From assembly GCA_002435325.1 (NCBI GenBank), contig DJMJ01000010.1, positions 4,573-58,245 of the forward strand: a stretch of 53,673 bases of DNA. Direction: 5' to 3'. A model generated the notes under the pieces. It worked only from the letters and a program-made list of their open reading frames with translations. It searched no databases and was not told the origin of the DNA. Positions 9,801-16,390 of the stretch are shown here, one piece after another. Position 1 is the first letter of the stretch, and the number at the start of each line of letters is the position of its first letter. This DNA comes from Nitrospira sp. UBA6493. GTDB taxonomy: Bacteria > Nitrospirota > Nitrospiria > Nitrospirales > Nitrospiraceae. A program made the position numbers and the translations under genes.

Positions 9801-10208
9801 CATCGACGAAGCGTGCTGCTCAATCTCTATTCCGATCCCGCGACGTGGAAAGACGCGCATACGCACCGACTGCGCAGCAGCATCCTGATGGCATGTCACT
9901 TGCTCATAGGTTTACTCCGGCATTTTCGGCCATTGCGCCTCAGCCGGCGGCAGAGTCCGAGACAATGGAGATGTCAGATCATCCAGATTCAGGTTGGAGA
10001 AACCCGGCACCGCGCAATCCTGAGGGATCAATCCGCCCAAGGCCTTGGGCTCCTGATCTTCGCCAAACACAATTCCGTCGCCACCCCTTGGCTCATCCCG
10101 GACGCCAACGGACAAATGATTGCCTATCGCCCGATCTCATGCACCACGATCTTGGGCCTGGTGCCGCGAGTGGGATTGCAGGCTGTCCCTTCGCCATCTA
10201 CCGAGTAG
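6813..10208 (+). CDS. GH8 endoglucanase - cellulose synthase (BcsA-like) - PilZ fusion
   Basis: 1131 aa. Residues 1-25 form a signal peptide or anchor. Residues 35-390 are a GH8 (BcsZ-like) domain with TSEGQGYALL (acid Glu73), the Asp cluster DADTD (126-130) and FSYDAFPIFWRVALDA. Residues 398-480 carry membrane helices including the BcsA-typical LRYLHWRLFHTL. The GT2 domain follows: VDIFIPIYSES (about 495), VLDDSHRD (about 529), FDTDH (about 576), SITED and QRRRWMLG (about 710). More membrane helices come next, then PilZ (about 905-1010) with RSEER and DMSLTG, the c-di-GMP motifs. A second PilZ-like stretch with DQSAQG lies near 1070. Endoglucanase and synthase are normally separate bcs genes; here GH8 would be periplasmic and GT2 cytoplasmic. 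The product is predicted to be a beta-1,4-glucan made under c-di-GMP control. Confidence 0.9.
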   Translation: MHQLAKRFSIGLFILLCCIGPAGSATATTASQSNDNYIRQLDDLSALWSFYKRTYIQNGRVVSLDEQGITTSEGQGYALLRAVWSNDRTTFEAVWAWTKQHLQVRDDKLFTWKWKGSVLDRNSATDADTDIALALILAARQFDHPAFEQEALAILDSIWNRELVHIGARSYVTAGNWAHDEKHPTIHVAYLAPYAYEIFASVDPHHPWAQAIATSYALLHWLYDEEGLPVPPELVYLNRQTDRLTVTHPLSGATSSFSYDAFPIFWRVALDAAWFGRAEGPLRAKMLDFFEREWKARGIFADHYSLKGSSLSSSEGLPLYATVHTLAAQEQHDLARLLRTKKIAPLEAGILAGKRLPYYFHNWLWFGQAVTLSQARHYDEFLGFLRPFNVAGFSAHFPWELFAVTIILYLLARWHPVIKLAFLICGCSLCLRYLHWRLFHTLNVLETGGLFISLSLWAAELYAFSTVVLLFIQVGTGWRQRPARPAEPAPGFAPTVDIFIPIYSESCEILEKTLIGAVAMEYGCKRIYVLDDSHRDEVSQLAERFGATYIKGPKKHAKAGNLNHALTKTDGDLIVVFDTDHIPVTTFLAETVPFFADPKMGFVQTPHHFYNQDIFQRALGAGPRIPNEQDLFNHAIQGGRQRWNGSFFVGSGAVFRRVAITELKGFNLMSITEDIHTSQHLHARGWKSTFVDKDLAVGLTAENLASYIVQRRRWMLGCLQIFFKDNPLLCRGLSLRHRVGYFASLYYFFFPIARVIFWITPLYFLLFHLHPIFADVSILVAYLLPFMIVLPMISATLLPGWPRLMWSSLYEGAVSFPLFRSMFDLLLPKNLGFKVTPKGLLSEQRSFDWRSSASLAIAIAITLAAIGKGLWEFWYFGIEKDAYFFNIGWASVNLLTLLVGLLMAWEKPQRRSEERILKPIPFELHANERCLQGTTQDMSLTGLSWNHAPSEPLPPIMTITVRDRIPFTCQVRVVYHDRLPGHGIRCGLAFLNLSEDHRRSVLLNLYSDPATWKDAHTHRLRSSILMACHLLIGLLRHFRPLRLSRRQSPRQWRCQIIQIQVGETRHRAILRDQSAQGLGLLIFAKHNSVATPWLIPDANGQMIAYRPISCTTILGLVPRVGLQAVPSPSTE

Positions 10209-10244
10209 CCATCGCCCATATTTTCTTGAGGAAAGGTATTACCC

Positions 10245-11834
10245 ATGCAGTTACGGTTTCTTGCTCTGTTCAGCCTCATAGTGTTCTGCGTCACCGGATT
10301 CGATCAGCGCGCTGCGGCGGAAGATTTTACGGAATCCTGGTACCTGTCGCGCGGCCGTTCCAACATGGAGATCGACAACTATAAAGCGGCCATCGAAGCA
10401 TTTGAAAAAATCGTGGAGCGTGACCCCGATCATCGGGAAGCCTTGCGCAGTTTGGGAATCGCCTATGAACGGCAGGGGCTCAAAGACAAATCCATTGAGA
10501 CCTTCGACCGGTATCTGGCGAAGTATGACGACGATCCCGAGATCGCCTTCAAACAGGCCCAGGCGCTGGAATGGTCACGCTATGCCTCATATCGCGAGAA
10601 AGATCTGCTGAAGTACTACCGCATGGGACTCAAGCGCAAAGACGACCAGTCCATGCGCTTGAAGTACGCCTCGCATCTCGCCGGCCGCAAAGAGACGGCC
10701 CAGGAGGCAATCGCCCAGTACGACAAAGTGCTCGCGACACAACCCCGCAATACGCAGGCCCACCAGGGTTTGGCAAAAGCCTATGCCTGGCTGGGGCAGA
10801 ACGACCAGGCGCTCTATCATGCCAATCTGGGCCGGCAGGCGGCGAAACGCGAGCCAGGCGACATGACGGCCTTGCGTCACGATATGCTCAAGGGCCGCGA
10901 GCCGTCGGTCGAGGGCGTCCTCTCGGTCCTGGCGCAACCGGAAAAACCGTTTGAACTCTACGGGATGCGGCTTGGCTCACGGGGGAAAATGGACCTCAGC
11001 CCCTTTACCACCACCACCCTGGAAGCCGGGGCCGAACGTTTTTGGAATTCAAAGGAAAATCGAGCCGGCGGGTATCTGTCCTTCTTCAATCAACTGCGCA
11101 TCAATCCGGCCAACCGTTTCGACCTGCTCCTCGAATACCATGATGCCCCGCGCGGCGACGGGCTGGTCTACAAATTTGAATACGCCTACGAAGGCCCAGC
11201 GGTGGTTATTCGCCCGGGCGTGAAACGGGAGTTCCGCTACGATTCGTTTGCCGCCCTGATCGGCTCGCGCAGTTCCGGTCAGCTGGTGGGCCTGGCGCGC
11301 TCGACCAAGTTCTATACCGACGTAGCGTTCGATCTGGGGTCCACCCATATCGACGTCACGCCCTTCTTCGGCTGGGTGACTGCCGAATCCCTGAGCGCCA
11401 ACAGCCAAGTCGGCCTCACGGCAAAAACCTCGACCCCGCTGTGGGAAACGGGCAATTGGAACATTTCCGGCGAATATCTCTTCTATCTCACTCACTACGG
11501 GGAAAATCAGAGCGGATTCACCCCTAGTGCGGTCGAACCGCGCGGCGGCGCCTATTTCAGCCCGCAAGTCTTCGTAAACCAGATCCCCAGGCTGGCCGCC
11601 ACCTACACCTTTGATGAAAAGCAGGACATCGCCTTCGCCGCAGGCCCCGCCCTGCAATACATCGATGAGACCACGCAAGCCTCCGCCTTCCGCGTCGGCG
11701 GAGACGCCCACGTCGCCTATACCACGCGCCTCTCAAAGCCGTGGCTCTTGAAGATCATGGGCGACTACACGCAGATCGCGAATATCTACACGCGCATCCA
11801 GTGCAATGCCTTGCTGGTTTATACATTTTATTGA
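10245..11834 (+). CDS. TPR and outer-membrane beta-barrel protein (BcsC/PgaA-like exporter)
   Basis: 529 aa. A signal peptide ends near residue 25 (AAAED). Residues 30-215 hold about five TPR units (NYKAAIEAFEKIVERDPDHREAL, then repeats at AIAQYDKVLATQPRNTQAHQGLAKAYAWLG). From about 240 to the end the sequence alternates polar and aromatic residues like a beta-barrel and finishes in Tyr (VYTFY), as outer-membrane proteins do. It lies 36 bases after the cellulose-synthase fusion, with a gaggaaagg ribosome site, so the two are co-transcribed. Role inferred: TPRs in the periplasm guide the glucan to the barrel pore. It is much shorter than E. coli BcsC (over 1100 aa) and shows fewer TPRs. Confidence 0.85.
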   Translation: MQLRFLALFSLIVFCVTGFDQRAAAEDFTESWYLSRGRSNMEIDNYKAAIEAFEKIVERDPDHREALRSLGIAYERQGLKDKSIETFDRYLAKYDDDPEIAFKQAQALEWSRYASYREKDLLKYYRMGLKRKDDQSMRLKYASHLAGRKETAQEAIAQYDKVLATQPRNTQAHQGLAKAYAWLGQNDQALYHANLGRQAAKREPGDMTALRHDMLKGREPSVEGVLSVLAQPEKPFELYGMRLGSRGKMDLSPFTTTTLEAGAERFWNSKENRAGGYLSFFNQLRINPANRFDLLLEYHDAPRGDGLVYKFEYAYEGPAVVIRPGVKREFRYDSFAALIGSRSSGQLVGLARSTKFYTDVAFDLGSTHIDVTPFFGWVTAESLSANSQVGLTAKTSTPLWETGNWNISGEYLFYLTHYGENQSGFTPSAVEPRGGAYFSPQVFVNQIPRLAATYTFDEKQDIAFAAGPALQYIDETTQASAFRVGGDAHVAYTTRLSKPWLLKIMGDYTQIANIYTRIQCNALLVYTFY

Positions 11835-11882
11835 TAGTAACCGGGAACGATCGCCGTCGGAAAGGGGGAGGAACTTCCCCGA

Positions 11883-12794
11883 TCAGGCGGCGATTTGCTT
11901 GACGGCGGGCTTGATCCGCTTTCGGAGGTGCAGATGCAACTGATCTTCCACCGCGTCAATCAGCCTATGCAGCTGCACCTGCTGTAGCCCAGCTCGCTTC
12001 AAGGAAGGGTCGCTGAGCATCCCCGCCAAGAGGCTCATGCACGTGACGAAGAAGCCCACTGACATCGTAGCCCACATCACTTGCCAAAAAGACGGCTTCG
12101 GCGGAAATACTGAATAAAAGGCGGATCCGAGACTCGCGCCCAAGACGAAGTGCGAAGCCGCCCGGTCACGGGCCGCCTTTCTGGCCAAGTGATCGCCAAT
12201 TCCGGCGATGCCGAGAGAATGATCCCCGAACAGGATCCATCCCATCACCAACGTCAACACCGTTGCCGCCATATCACACACCAGGGCACGGCTGGACGAA
12301 TGGGATTCAAGCACCCGCGTGATGTCGGGCAATTCTTTCAGCGCTTCCTCCGCGGTTGCGCTCTTGGCGAATAGGGGAACGATGGACCGATTCTGCTTCA
12401 GCATCTCCGTCAATCCATGAGAGGACGGCGCTAGGGCCTTGCCTCCCCACGGCCACTCCAGCAGCTCGGTGGCAATCAATCGTTCGATTTCTTTTTGATA
12501 CTGCGTTTTCTTCCCCGAGGGCAGCATCGCAATGAGATCAGCTCCGGCACGCCATCCCAGCTTCTCAGGCACCTCGACGATTTTCTTGAGCAGCAGATGG
12601 GGAATCGCCCAGAGCGTGTTGACAGGATGGCAGAGCAGGTCGCTGACCAGCGATTGCTTCTGCAAGGCTACCGTTTCCTGCAGCGAAAAATGCCGCGCCA
12701 CGAAACCATCGACCCGGCTGTGACACCCGGCAATATATCGGTCGATACAGTCTTCAATCTCGGCCATCGCCGTAGCGGCCTGCAGGTCAGTCAT
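11883..12794 (-). CDS. Hypothetical membrane-associated protein (DUF6635-like)
   Basis: 303 aa from the ATG at 12794, preceded by an acaaggg purine run; an ATG at 12812 is also possible. The much longer frame up to 13049 would overlap the lipoprotein gene and is rejected. The N-terminal half is helical and charged (EIEDCIDRYIAGCHSRVDGFVARHF). Hydrophobic segments near residues 185-205 and 235-265 suggest two or three membrane helices, and the C-terminus is basic. It resembles what I remember of DUF6635, but this cannot be confirmed here. It converges on the TPR-barrel gene with a small hairpin (ggggaggaacttcccc near 11866) between the stops. Confidence 0.7.
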   Translation of the reverse strand: MTDLQAATAMAEIEDCIDRYIAGCHSRVDGFVARHFSLQETVALQKQSLVSDLLCHPVNTLWAIPHLLLKKIVEVPEKLGWRAGADLIAMLPSGKKTQYQKEIERLIATELLEWPWGGKALAPSSHGLTEMLKQNRSIVPLFAKSATAEEALKELPDITRVLESHSSSRALVCDMAATVLTLVMGWILFGDHSLGIAGIGDHLARKAARDRAASHFVLGASLGSAFYSVFPPKPSFWQVMWATMSVGFFVTCMSLLAGMLSDPSLKRAGLQQVQLHRLIDAVEDQLHLHLRKRIKPAVKQIAA

Positions 12795-13011
12795 AGCGAA
12801 CACCCTTGTCATACGACGGTACCATACCGCCTTCTCGCAGCCACTCAAACAAATCTCTCTTCGTCGTGAGGCCTGAATGAGCAGAAACAATGCGGTGAGG
12901 GGGACCGATAGGTACAACATGCAGCAGGGCCGCGGCCTACCACTTGCACTTGGGGGAAAGGCCACGGCCCTGCTATTATTGACGTCAATGCACGAGGACA
13001 CCGCTGAAAGG

Positions 13012-13452
13012 CTAATCCCGACCTTTCCCATGGCCCTTTCCATGGCCACGGCCGTGCCGCTTGTACTTCACCCGGTGCTCACTGTAATAGCGATAAGGCT
13101 GATCGGTTTCCAGATCAAAACTCACGTAATCCCCCCGGTCAAGGATCACCGTACTGGGAAGACGCATGGTCATTTGCCAGTTATCTTCGTTGAGATAAAA
13201 ATAGGCGCCGGTGCCGACGTTCAAATAGACGCCGCTCGCCGGATAATAATAATATCGATACCGCGCTTCCTTCGCGCGACGCCCATGCGCGGGAGCCCAC
13301 GGGGGCGGGCCGCCGCGCGACGACTCGACAATCACCGGAGGCGGCGCGCTGCCTCCAACCGATACTCCGACGCCGACATTGGGCCTCGGCCCGTCCATCG
13401 TGCATCCCGCTAGCATCAACGCCCCCACTCCCGTCAATAACAGCTTTTTCAT
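13012..13452 (-). CDS. Small lipoprotein with basic, Gly/His-rich tail
   Basis: 146 aa from the ATG at 13452; a further 25 codons upstream are open but lack a ribosome site. MKKLLLTGVGALMLAGC is a textbook lipoprotein signal with lipobox LAGC (Cys17). A Gly/Pro-rich linker follows, then a compact domain (ARYRYYYYPASGVYLNVGTG, AYFYLNEDNWQMTMRLPSTV) resembling small exported YXWK-like repeats, and a tail of HGRGHGKGHGKGR that is strongly basic and could bind anionic surfaces or metal. Probably periplasmic or outer-membrane anchored; function unknown. Its 5' side faces a 456-base regulatory region shared with the divergent barrel gene. Confidence 0.8.
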   Translation of the reverse strand: MKKLLLTGVGALMLAGCTMDGPRPNVGVGVSVGGSAPPPVIVESSRGGPPPWAPAHGRRAKEARYRYYYYPASGVYLNVGTGAYFYLNEDNWQMTMRLPSTVILDRGDYVSFDLETDQPYRYYSEHRVKYKRHGRGHGKGHGKGRD

Positions 13453-13658
13453 CTGACTCAACCCCCTGATTCTTGCGATAAGCTCACCCGCGCCGTTCCA
13501 GCGCGCCAGAGACGCAGCTCCAGCCAAATCTATTGAGCAAGGACAATGCCTCGGCTATCCGCACGAAGCGACGAGGAACACCTACACGCCCTATCCGCCT
13601 ATAGATGCCGTGATTTCAGCTTCTTCCGGCACTCAATCGATGCTATCCCCGGGCAACA

Positions 13659-13679
13659 GTCGGACAGCACGTGTCCGAC
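13659..13679. repeat. Perfect inverted repeat, operator-like
   Basis: Arms gtcggaca (13659-13666) and tgtccgac (13672-13679) with a 5-base centre. There is no T run, so termination is unlikely. The symmetry and its place between two divergent genes suggest a binding site for a dimeric regulator. Confidence 0.45.
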
Positions 13680-13775
13680 CCATCTCCACGCGAAACAATT
13701 TTTGTCTTCTTTGAACAATTCCGGATCTGGCATCGCACCCCTGAATCACGCGCATAGCCAATCCATACGATAGAC

Positions 13776-13817
13776 GTTACTGCTTGTTGATCGTGGTTCG
13801 TGGCAGTAACATTTTTT
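13776..13817 (+). terminator. Hairpin followed by T run, terminator-like
   Basis: Arms gttactgc (13776-13783) and gcagtaac (13803-13810), a 19-base loop, then attttttg. The T run on the plus strand fits an intrinsic terminator, although the loop is long. The same T run leads into the ttgaca -35 box, so the hairpin could instead be a regulatory dyad just upstream of the promoter. No plus-strand gene precedes it closely. Confidence 0.4.
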
Positions 13818-13843
13818 GACAGACACAAGGACTATGCTATCGT
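13816..13843 (+). promoter_or_regulatory. Sigma-70 type promoter for the outer-membrane barrel gene
   Basis: A perfect -35 ttgaca (13816-13821), a 16-base spacer and tatcgt (13838-13843). The predicted transcription start, near 13850, leaves a leader of about 60 bases to the ATG at 13909, with aaggag in place. Confidence 0.6.
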
Positions 13844-13908
13844 TGTTGCGACCGCGAGCGTTCGCCATCGCGGCATTTTCCATTAACTTTTCCAGACAAG
13901 GAGTTGAA

Positions 13909-14445
13909 ATGATCGACCAGTCGCTGTCGCTGAAGAAATTCTTGTCCGTGCTCTGCCTCATCGGACTGGTGAGCCTCGTCCCCATTGGAGGCGCTGGCGC
14001 AGCAGAGCCCCAAACCGGCCATTGGAGCGCAGGCGCAGGCCTAGGATTTTTGGGCAACACCCCGGATGGCACGGCCTTCGCGCTGAACTTCAACGCCGAT
14101 TACTTCGTCAACTCTCAAATTTCCATTGGCCCTCTGGTGCAATTCGCCTTTACCGGAGATCTGTTTCAGATGGGCGTTTCAGGACAAGGCAAATACTGGT
14201 TCAGCCTCCCAGGAACTGATGCTCGTTTGAAGTTCAACCTACAAGCCGGCCTCGGCTTCCTCTATGCCGATCGCCATTCCTCCGATACCTCCTGGCTCAT
14301 TCCAATCGGCGTCGGCGTGGACTACAAGCTCAACAACAATCTCACCGTGACCAGCACCTTTTTCCTCAACTTTACGGATGTGCATACGGGACGAGGCACC
14401 GATGCCTCCGTGATGCCGGGCCTCACCTTCGGCGTGCGGTTCTAA
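13909..14445 (+). CDS. Outer-membrane beta-barrel protein (OmpX/OMP_b-brl type)
   Basis: 178 aa from the ATG at 13909, chosen because aaggag lies 6-7 bases upstream; the frame is open from 13816 but those codons overlap the promoter. The signal peptide covers residues 1-31, with a hydrophobic core FLSVLCLIGLVSLVPIGG and cleavage after GAGAA. The mature part, about 147 aa, alternates in the pattern of an eight-stranded barrel (WSAGAGLGFLG, FALNFNADYFV, ISIGPLVQFAF, FNLQAGLGFLYAD, IPIGVGVDYKL) and ends in Phe (LTFGVRF), the barrel-assembly signal. Function unknown; small barrels of this kind are often surface or stress proteins. A strong hairpin follows the stop. Confidence 0.85.
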   Translation: MIDQSLSLKKFLSVLCLIGLVSLVPIGGAGAAEPQTGHWSAGAGLGFLGNTPDGTAFALNFNADYFVNSQISIGPLVQFAFTGDLFQMGVSGQGKYWFSLPGTDARLKFNLQAGLGFLYADRHSSDTSWLIPIGVGVDYKLNNNLTVTSTFFLNFTDVHTGRGTDASVMPGLTFGVRF

Positions 14446-14455
14446 ACTGCCCCAC

Positions 14456-14484
14456 GAGAGCTGGGGGGCTAGCCCCCGGCTCTC
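14456..14484 (+). terminator. Strong GC hairpin after the barrel gene
   Basis: gagagc (14456-14461) pairs with gctctc (14479-14484), and the inner ggggg pairs with ccccc around a ctag centre, giving almost continuous pairing of about 12 bp. It lies 11 bases past the stop codon. No T run follows, so it is a stabilising or GC-type terminator rather than a classical one. Confidence 0.5.
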
Positions 14485-14576
14485 CGAGCTAGCCACTCCA
14501 CCACCGCAACATTTCCATTCCAATCCGCACAAAGACGGGATAGGCTGGCCACCGCTCAAGACGAGAGAGAGGCTCT

Positions 14577-15683
14577 ATGTCCACACTCACGCACACGATT
14601 ACACGGGTTGAATGCTGGCCCATCGACATTCCCATTACCGATCCCTTCGTCGTCGCCACAGGCGCGCGGGTGGTTGCAGAGAACGTCTTCGTCCGCATCA
14701 CGCTCCGTGACGGCACGCAGGGCTATGGAGAAGCCGCGCCATTTCCCGAAGTCGGCGGAGAAACCCGCGCATCCTGCCTGGCCACCCTCGGTCAATTGGC
14801 CCCGGCGCTGATCGGGCAACCAGCGCACAACTACCAGGCCCTCGCCCGGCGCATGGCCGAAACAGCGCCCGCTTATCCGGCGGCCCGCTGCGGATTGGAA
14901 ACAGCTCTGATCGACGCCCATTGCCGGACGACTCAGATTCCCATGTGGCAGCTCTGGAGCCATCCCGATGTGCGGCTCAGAGAAACCGACATCACGATTC
15001 CGATCGCCACGCGCGAGAAGACTGTCGTGCTAGCCAAAGGCTGGTACGAGAAAGGCTTTCGCCTGTTCAAGATGAAAGTCGGGAAAGATGTGGAGGAAGA
15101 CATTCGCCGACTGGAGGCCGTGCATCGGGCCTTGCCCGGCATCTCGTTCATCGGCGACGGCAATCAAGGGTTCTCGCGGGAGGACTGTCTCACGTTTGCC
15201 CGTGGCGTCCGGCAATTCGGCGGCACAATGGTCCTGCTAGAACAACCGGTCGTGCGGGAAGATCTCGACAGCATGGCGGCAATCCGCGGTGAGACCGGCA
15301 TTCCCGTGGCAGCGGACGAAGCCGTGCGTTCACTGGCGGATGCCCGGCTGGTGGTCGAGCAGAGCGCGGCCGACTATATCAACATCAAGATCATGAAGAC
15401 AGGAGTCGTGGAGGCCGCCGAAATCGCCGCCTTCGCACTGGCCTCCGGGCTCAAGCTGATGGTGGGTGGAATGGTCGAAACGAGAATCGCGATGGGCTGC
15501 TCCTTCAGCCTTGTGCTGGGCATGAAGGGCTTCGACGTGCTGGATCTCGACACGCCGCTGCTCCTGGCGGAAGACCCGATCCAGGGCGGTTATCGTTATG
15601 TAGGACCGTGCCTTGAACCCTGGCATTCCCCAGGCCTCGGCATGATGACCCCGCCACAGACAGACCTGCTTACGATCAAGTAG
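14577..15683 (+). CDS. Enolase-superfamily dipeptide epimerase (L-Ala-D/L-Glu epimerase-like)
   Basis: 368 aa. The N-terminal capping domain (residues 1-130) is followed by the TIM barrel with all expected residues: KMK (Lys165 and Lys167), metal ligands Asp194 (GDGNQG), Glu222 (LLEQP) and Asp247 (AADE), and Lys271 of IKIMK. This is the muconate-lactonising / dipeptide-epimerase arrangement, with lysines on both faces for 1,1-proton transfer. The C-terminal MVETRIAMG matches dipeptide epimerases. The likely role is epimerising Ala-Glu or another dipeptide in murein recycling, but substrate specificity cannot be settled from sequence. gagagagg precedes the ATG. Its 3' end overlaps the convergent DUF3565 gene by 8 bases. 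Confidence 0.87.
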   Translation: MSTLTHTITRVECWPIDIPITDPFVVATGARVVAENVFVRITLRDGTQGYGEAAPFPEVGGETRASCLATLGQLAPALIGQPAHNYQALARRMAETAPAYPAARCGLETALIDAHCRTTQIPMWQLWSHPDVRLRETDITIPIATREKTVVLAKGWYEKGFRLFKMKVGKDVEEDIRRLEAVHRALPGISFIGDGNQGFSREDCLTFARGVRQFGGTMVLLEQPVVREDLDSMAAIRGETGIPVAADEAVRSLADARLVVEQSAADYINIKIMKTGVVEAAEIAAFALASGLKLMVGGMVETRIAMGCSFSLVLGMKGFDVLDLDTPLLLAEDPIQGGYRYVGPCLEPWHSPGLGMMTPPQTDLLTIK

Positions 15684-15876
15684 GCGGCTCCCTCTCGTCG
15701 CACTTCTTGCACGCCAGCGTCTCCCCGAGATGCTGGGCCCGGCCCTCCGGCGTCAGCACCCACGGCCGACTGAAAAACGGCGGCTGATGCCGCACATGCT
15801 GCCCATGACCGCAGGCCAGATCCGCCACCCAGCCGCCATATTCATCCTGATGATACCCGATGATCGGTTGCGTCAT
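15676..15876 (-). CDS. DUF3565 domain protein
   Basis: 66 aa from the ATG at 15876, which begins MTQPIIGYHQDEYGGWVADL as the family does; the longer frame to 16002 adds unrelated residues. The conserved features are all present: ACGHGQHVRHQPPF, RPWVLTPEGR and a C-terminal CKKCDE. The cysteines of ACGH and CKKC with the histidines look like a small metal-binding site. Function unknown. It is convergent with the epimerase gene and overlaps its last codons. A 58-base gap separates it from the lipoprotein gene upstream on the same strand. Confidence 0.85.
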   Translation of the reverse strand: MTQPIIGYHQDEYGGWVADLACGHGQHVRHQPPFFSRPWVLTPEGRAQHLGETLACKKCDEREPPT

Positions 15877-15934
15877 GCGTCTCGCACCTGCATCGAGTGA
15901 GCCAACACCGGTTCCAGATTCAGCATGAACAGCG

Positions 15935-16390
15935 CTACCGTTTCTCGAACGGCCGTTCGGGACGCTCCGAAGCTGCAAAATAGGTCCAGCGCTCCCCTGC
16001 ATCCTCGTCGAAGCTCCCGAGAAAAATCACCTCACGGTCAAGGTGGCGGAACTCGGAGAGCGTAATCGTGCAGGCCTGTCCATCAATCACCCGTGCATCG
16101 AATTGCCCAACGACATACACCTGACCTACTCTTGTCACGTAGAGATTGCGGCGGCTCGTATGGCCGGTATCCGGGAAAAGATCCACGTCGGCGCTACAAC
16201 TCGGTGTCCGCTCGATCATAAGCTTGAGGTTATGCCGGGAGAGAAACGGATCCGTGGCCACTCGCACGATAGTTAGTCTGAGGCCGGTCCCTGGAATTTC
16301 GGTGAAAGCCGGCTCCGGCGCGCCACTGTTGCAGCCGAGCAAGCCGGCGCTCATCGCGCCGGCCAGATACCACCCTAACCGTCGAGTCAC
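15935..16390 (-). CDS. Hypothetical lipoprotein
   Basis: 151 aa with a GTG start at 16390, overlapping the stop of the heme-binding-type gene by 4 bases (GTGA), which implies coupling. MTRRLGWYLAGAMSAGLLGC ends in a lipobox (GLLGC), so the mature protein would be lipid-anchored after about residue 20. The remainder is beta-rich with CSADVD and QACTIT cysteines that could form a disulfide. No family recognised. It probably works with the preceding GlcG-type protein in the periplasm. Confidence 0.75.
   Translation of the reverse strand: MTRRLGWYLAGAMSAGLLGCNSGAPEPAFTEIPGTGLRLTIVRVATDPFLSRHNLKLMIERTPSCSADVDLFPDTGHTSRRNLYVTRVGQVYVVGQFDARVIDGQACTITLSEFRHLDREVIFLGSFDEDAGERWTYFAASERPERPFEKR

Larger units (their letters stand above)
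13453..13908. other. Divergent intergenic region with dyads and a promoter
   Basis: 456 bases between the minus-strand lipoprotein and the plus-strand barrel protein. It contains an 8-bp-arm inverted repeat (13659-13679), a second 8-bp-arm repeat followed by a T run (13776-13817) and a good sigma-70 type promoter for the barrel gene. These are listed separately. No coding sequence is supported in it. Confidence 0.6.
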
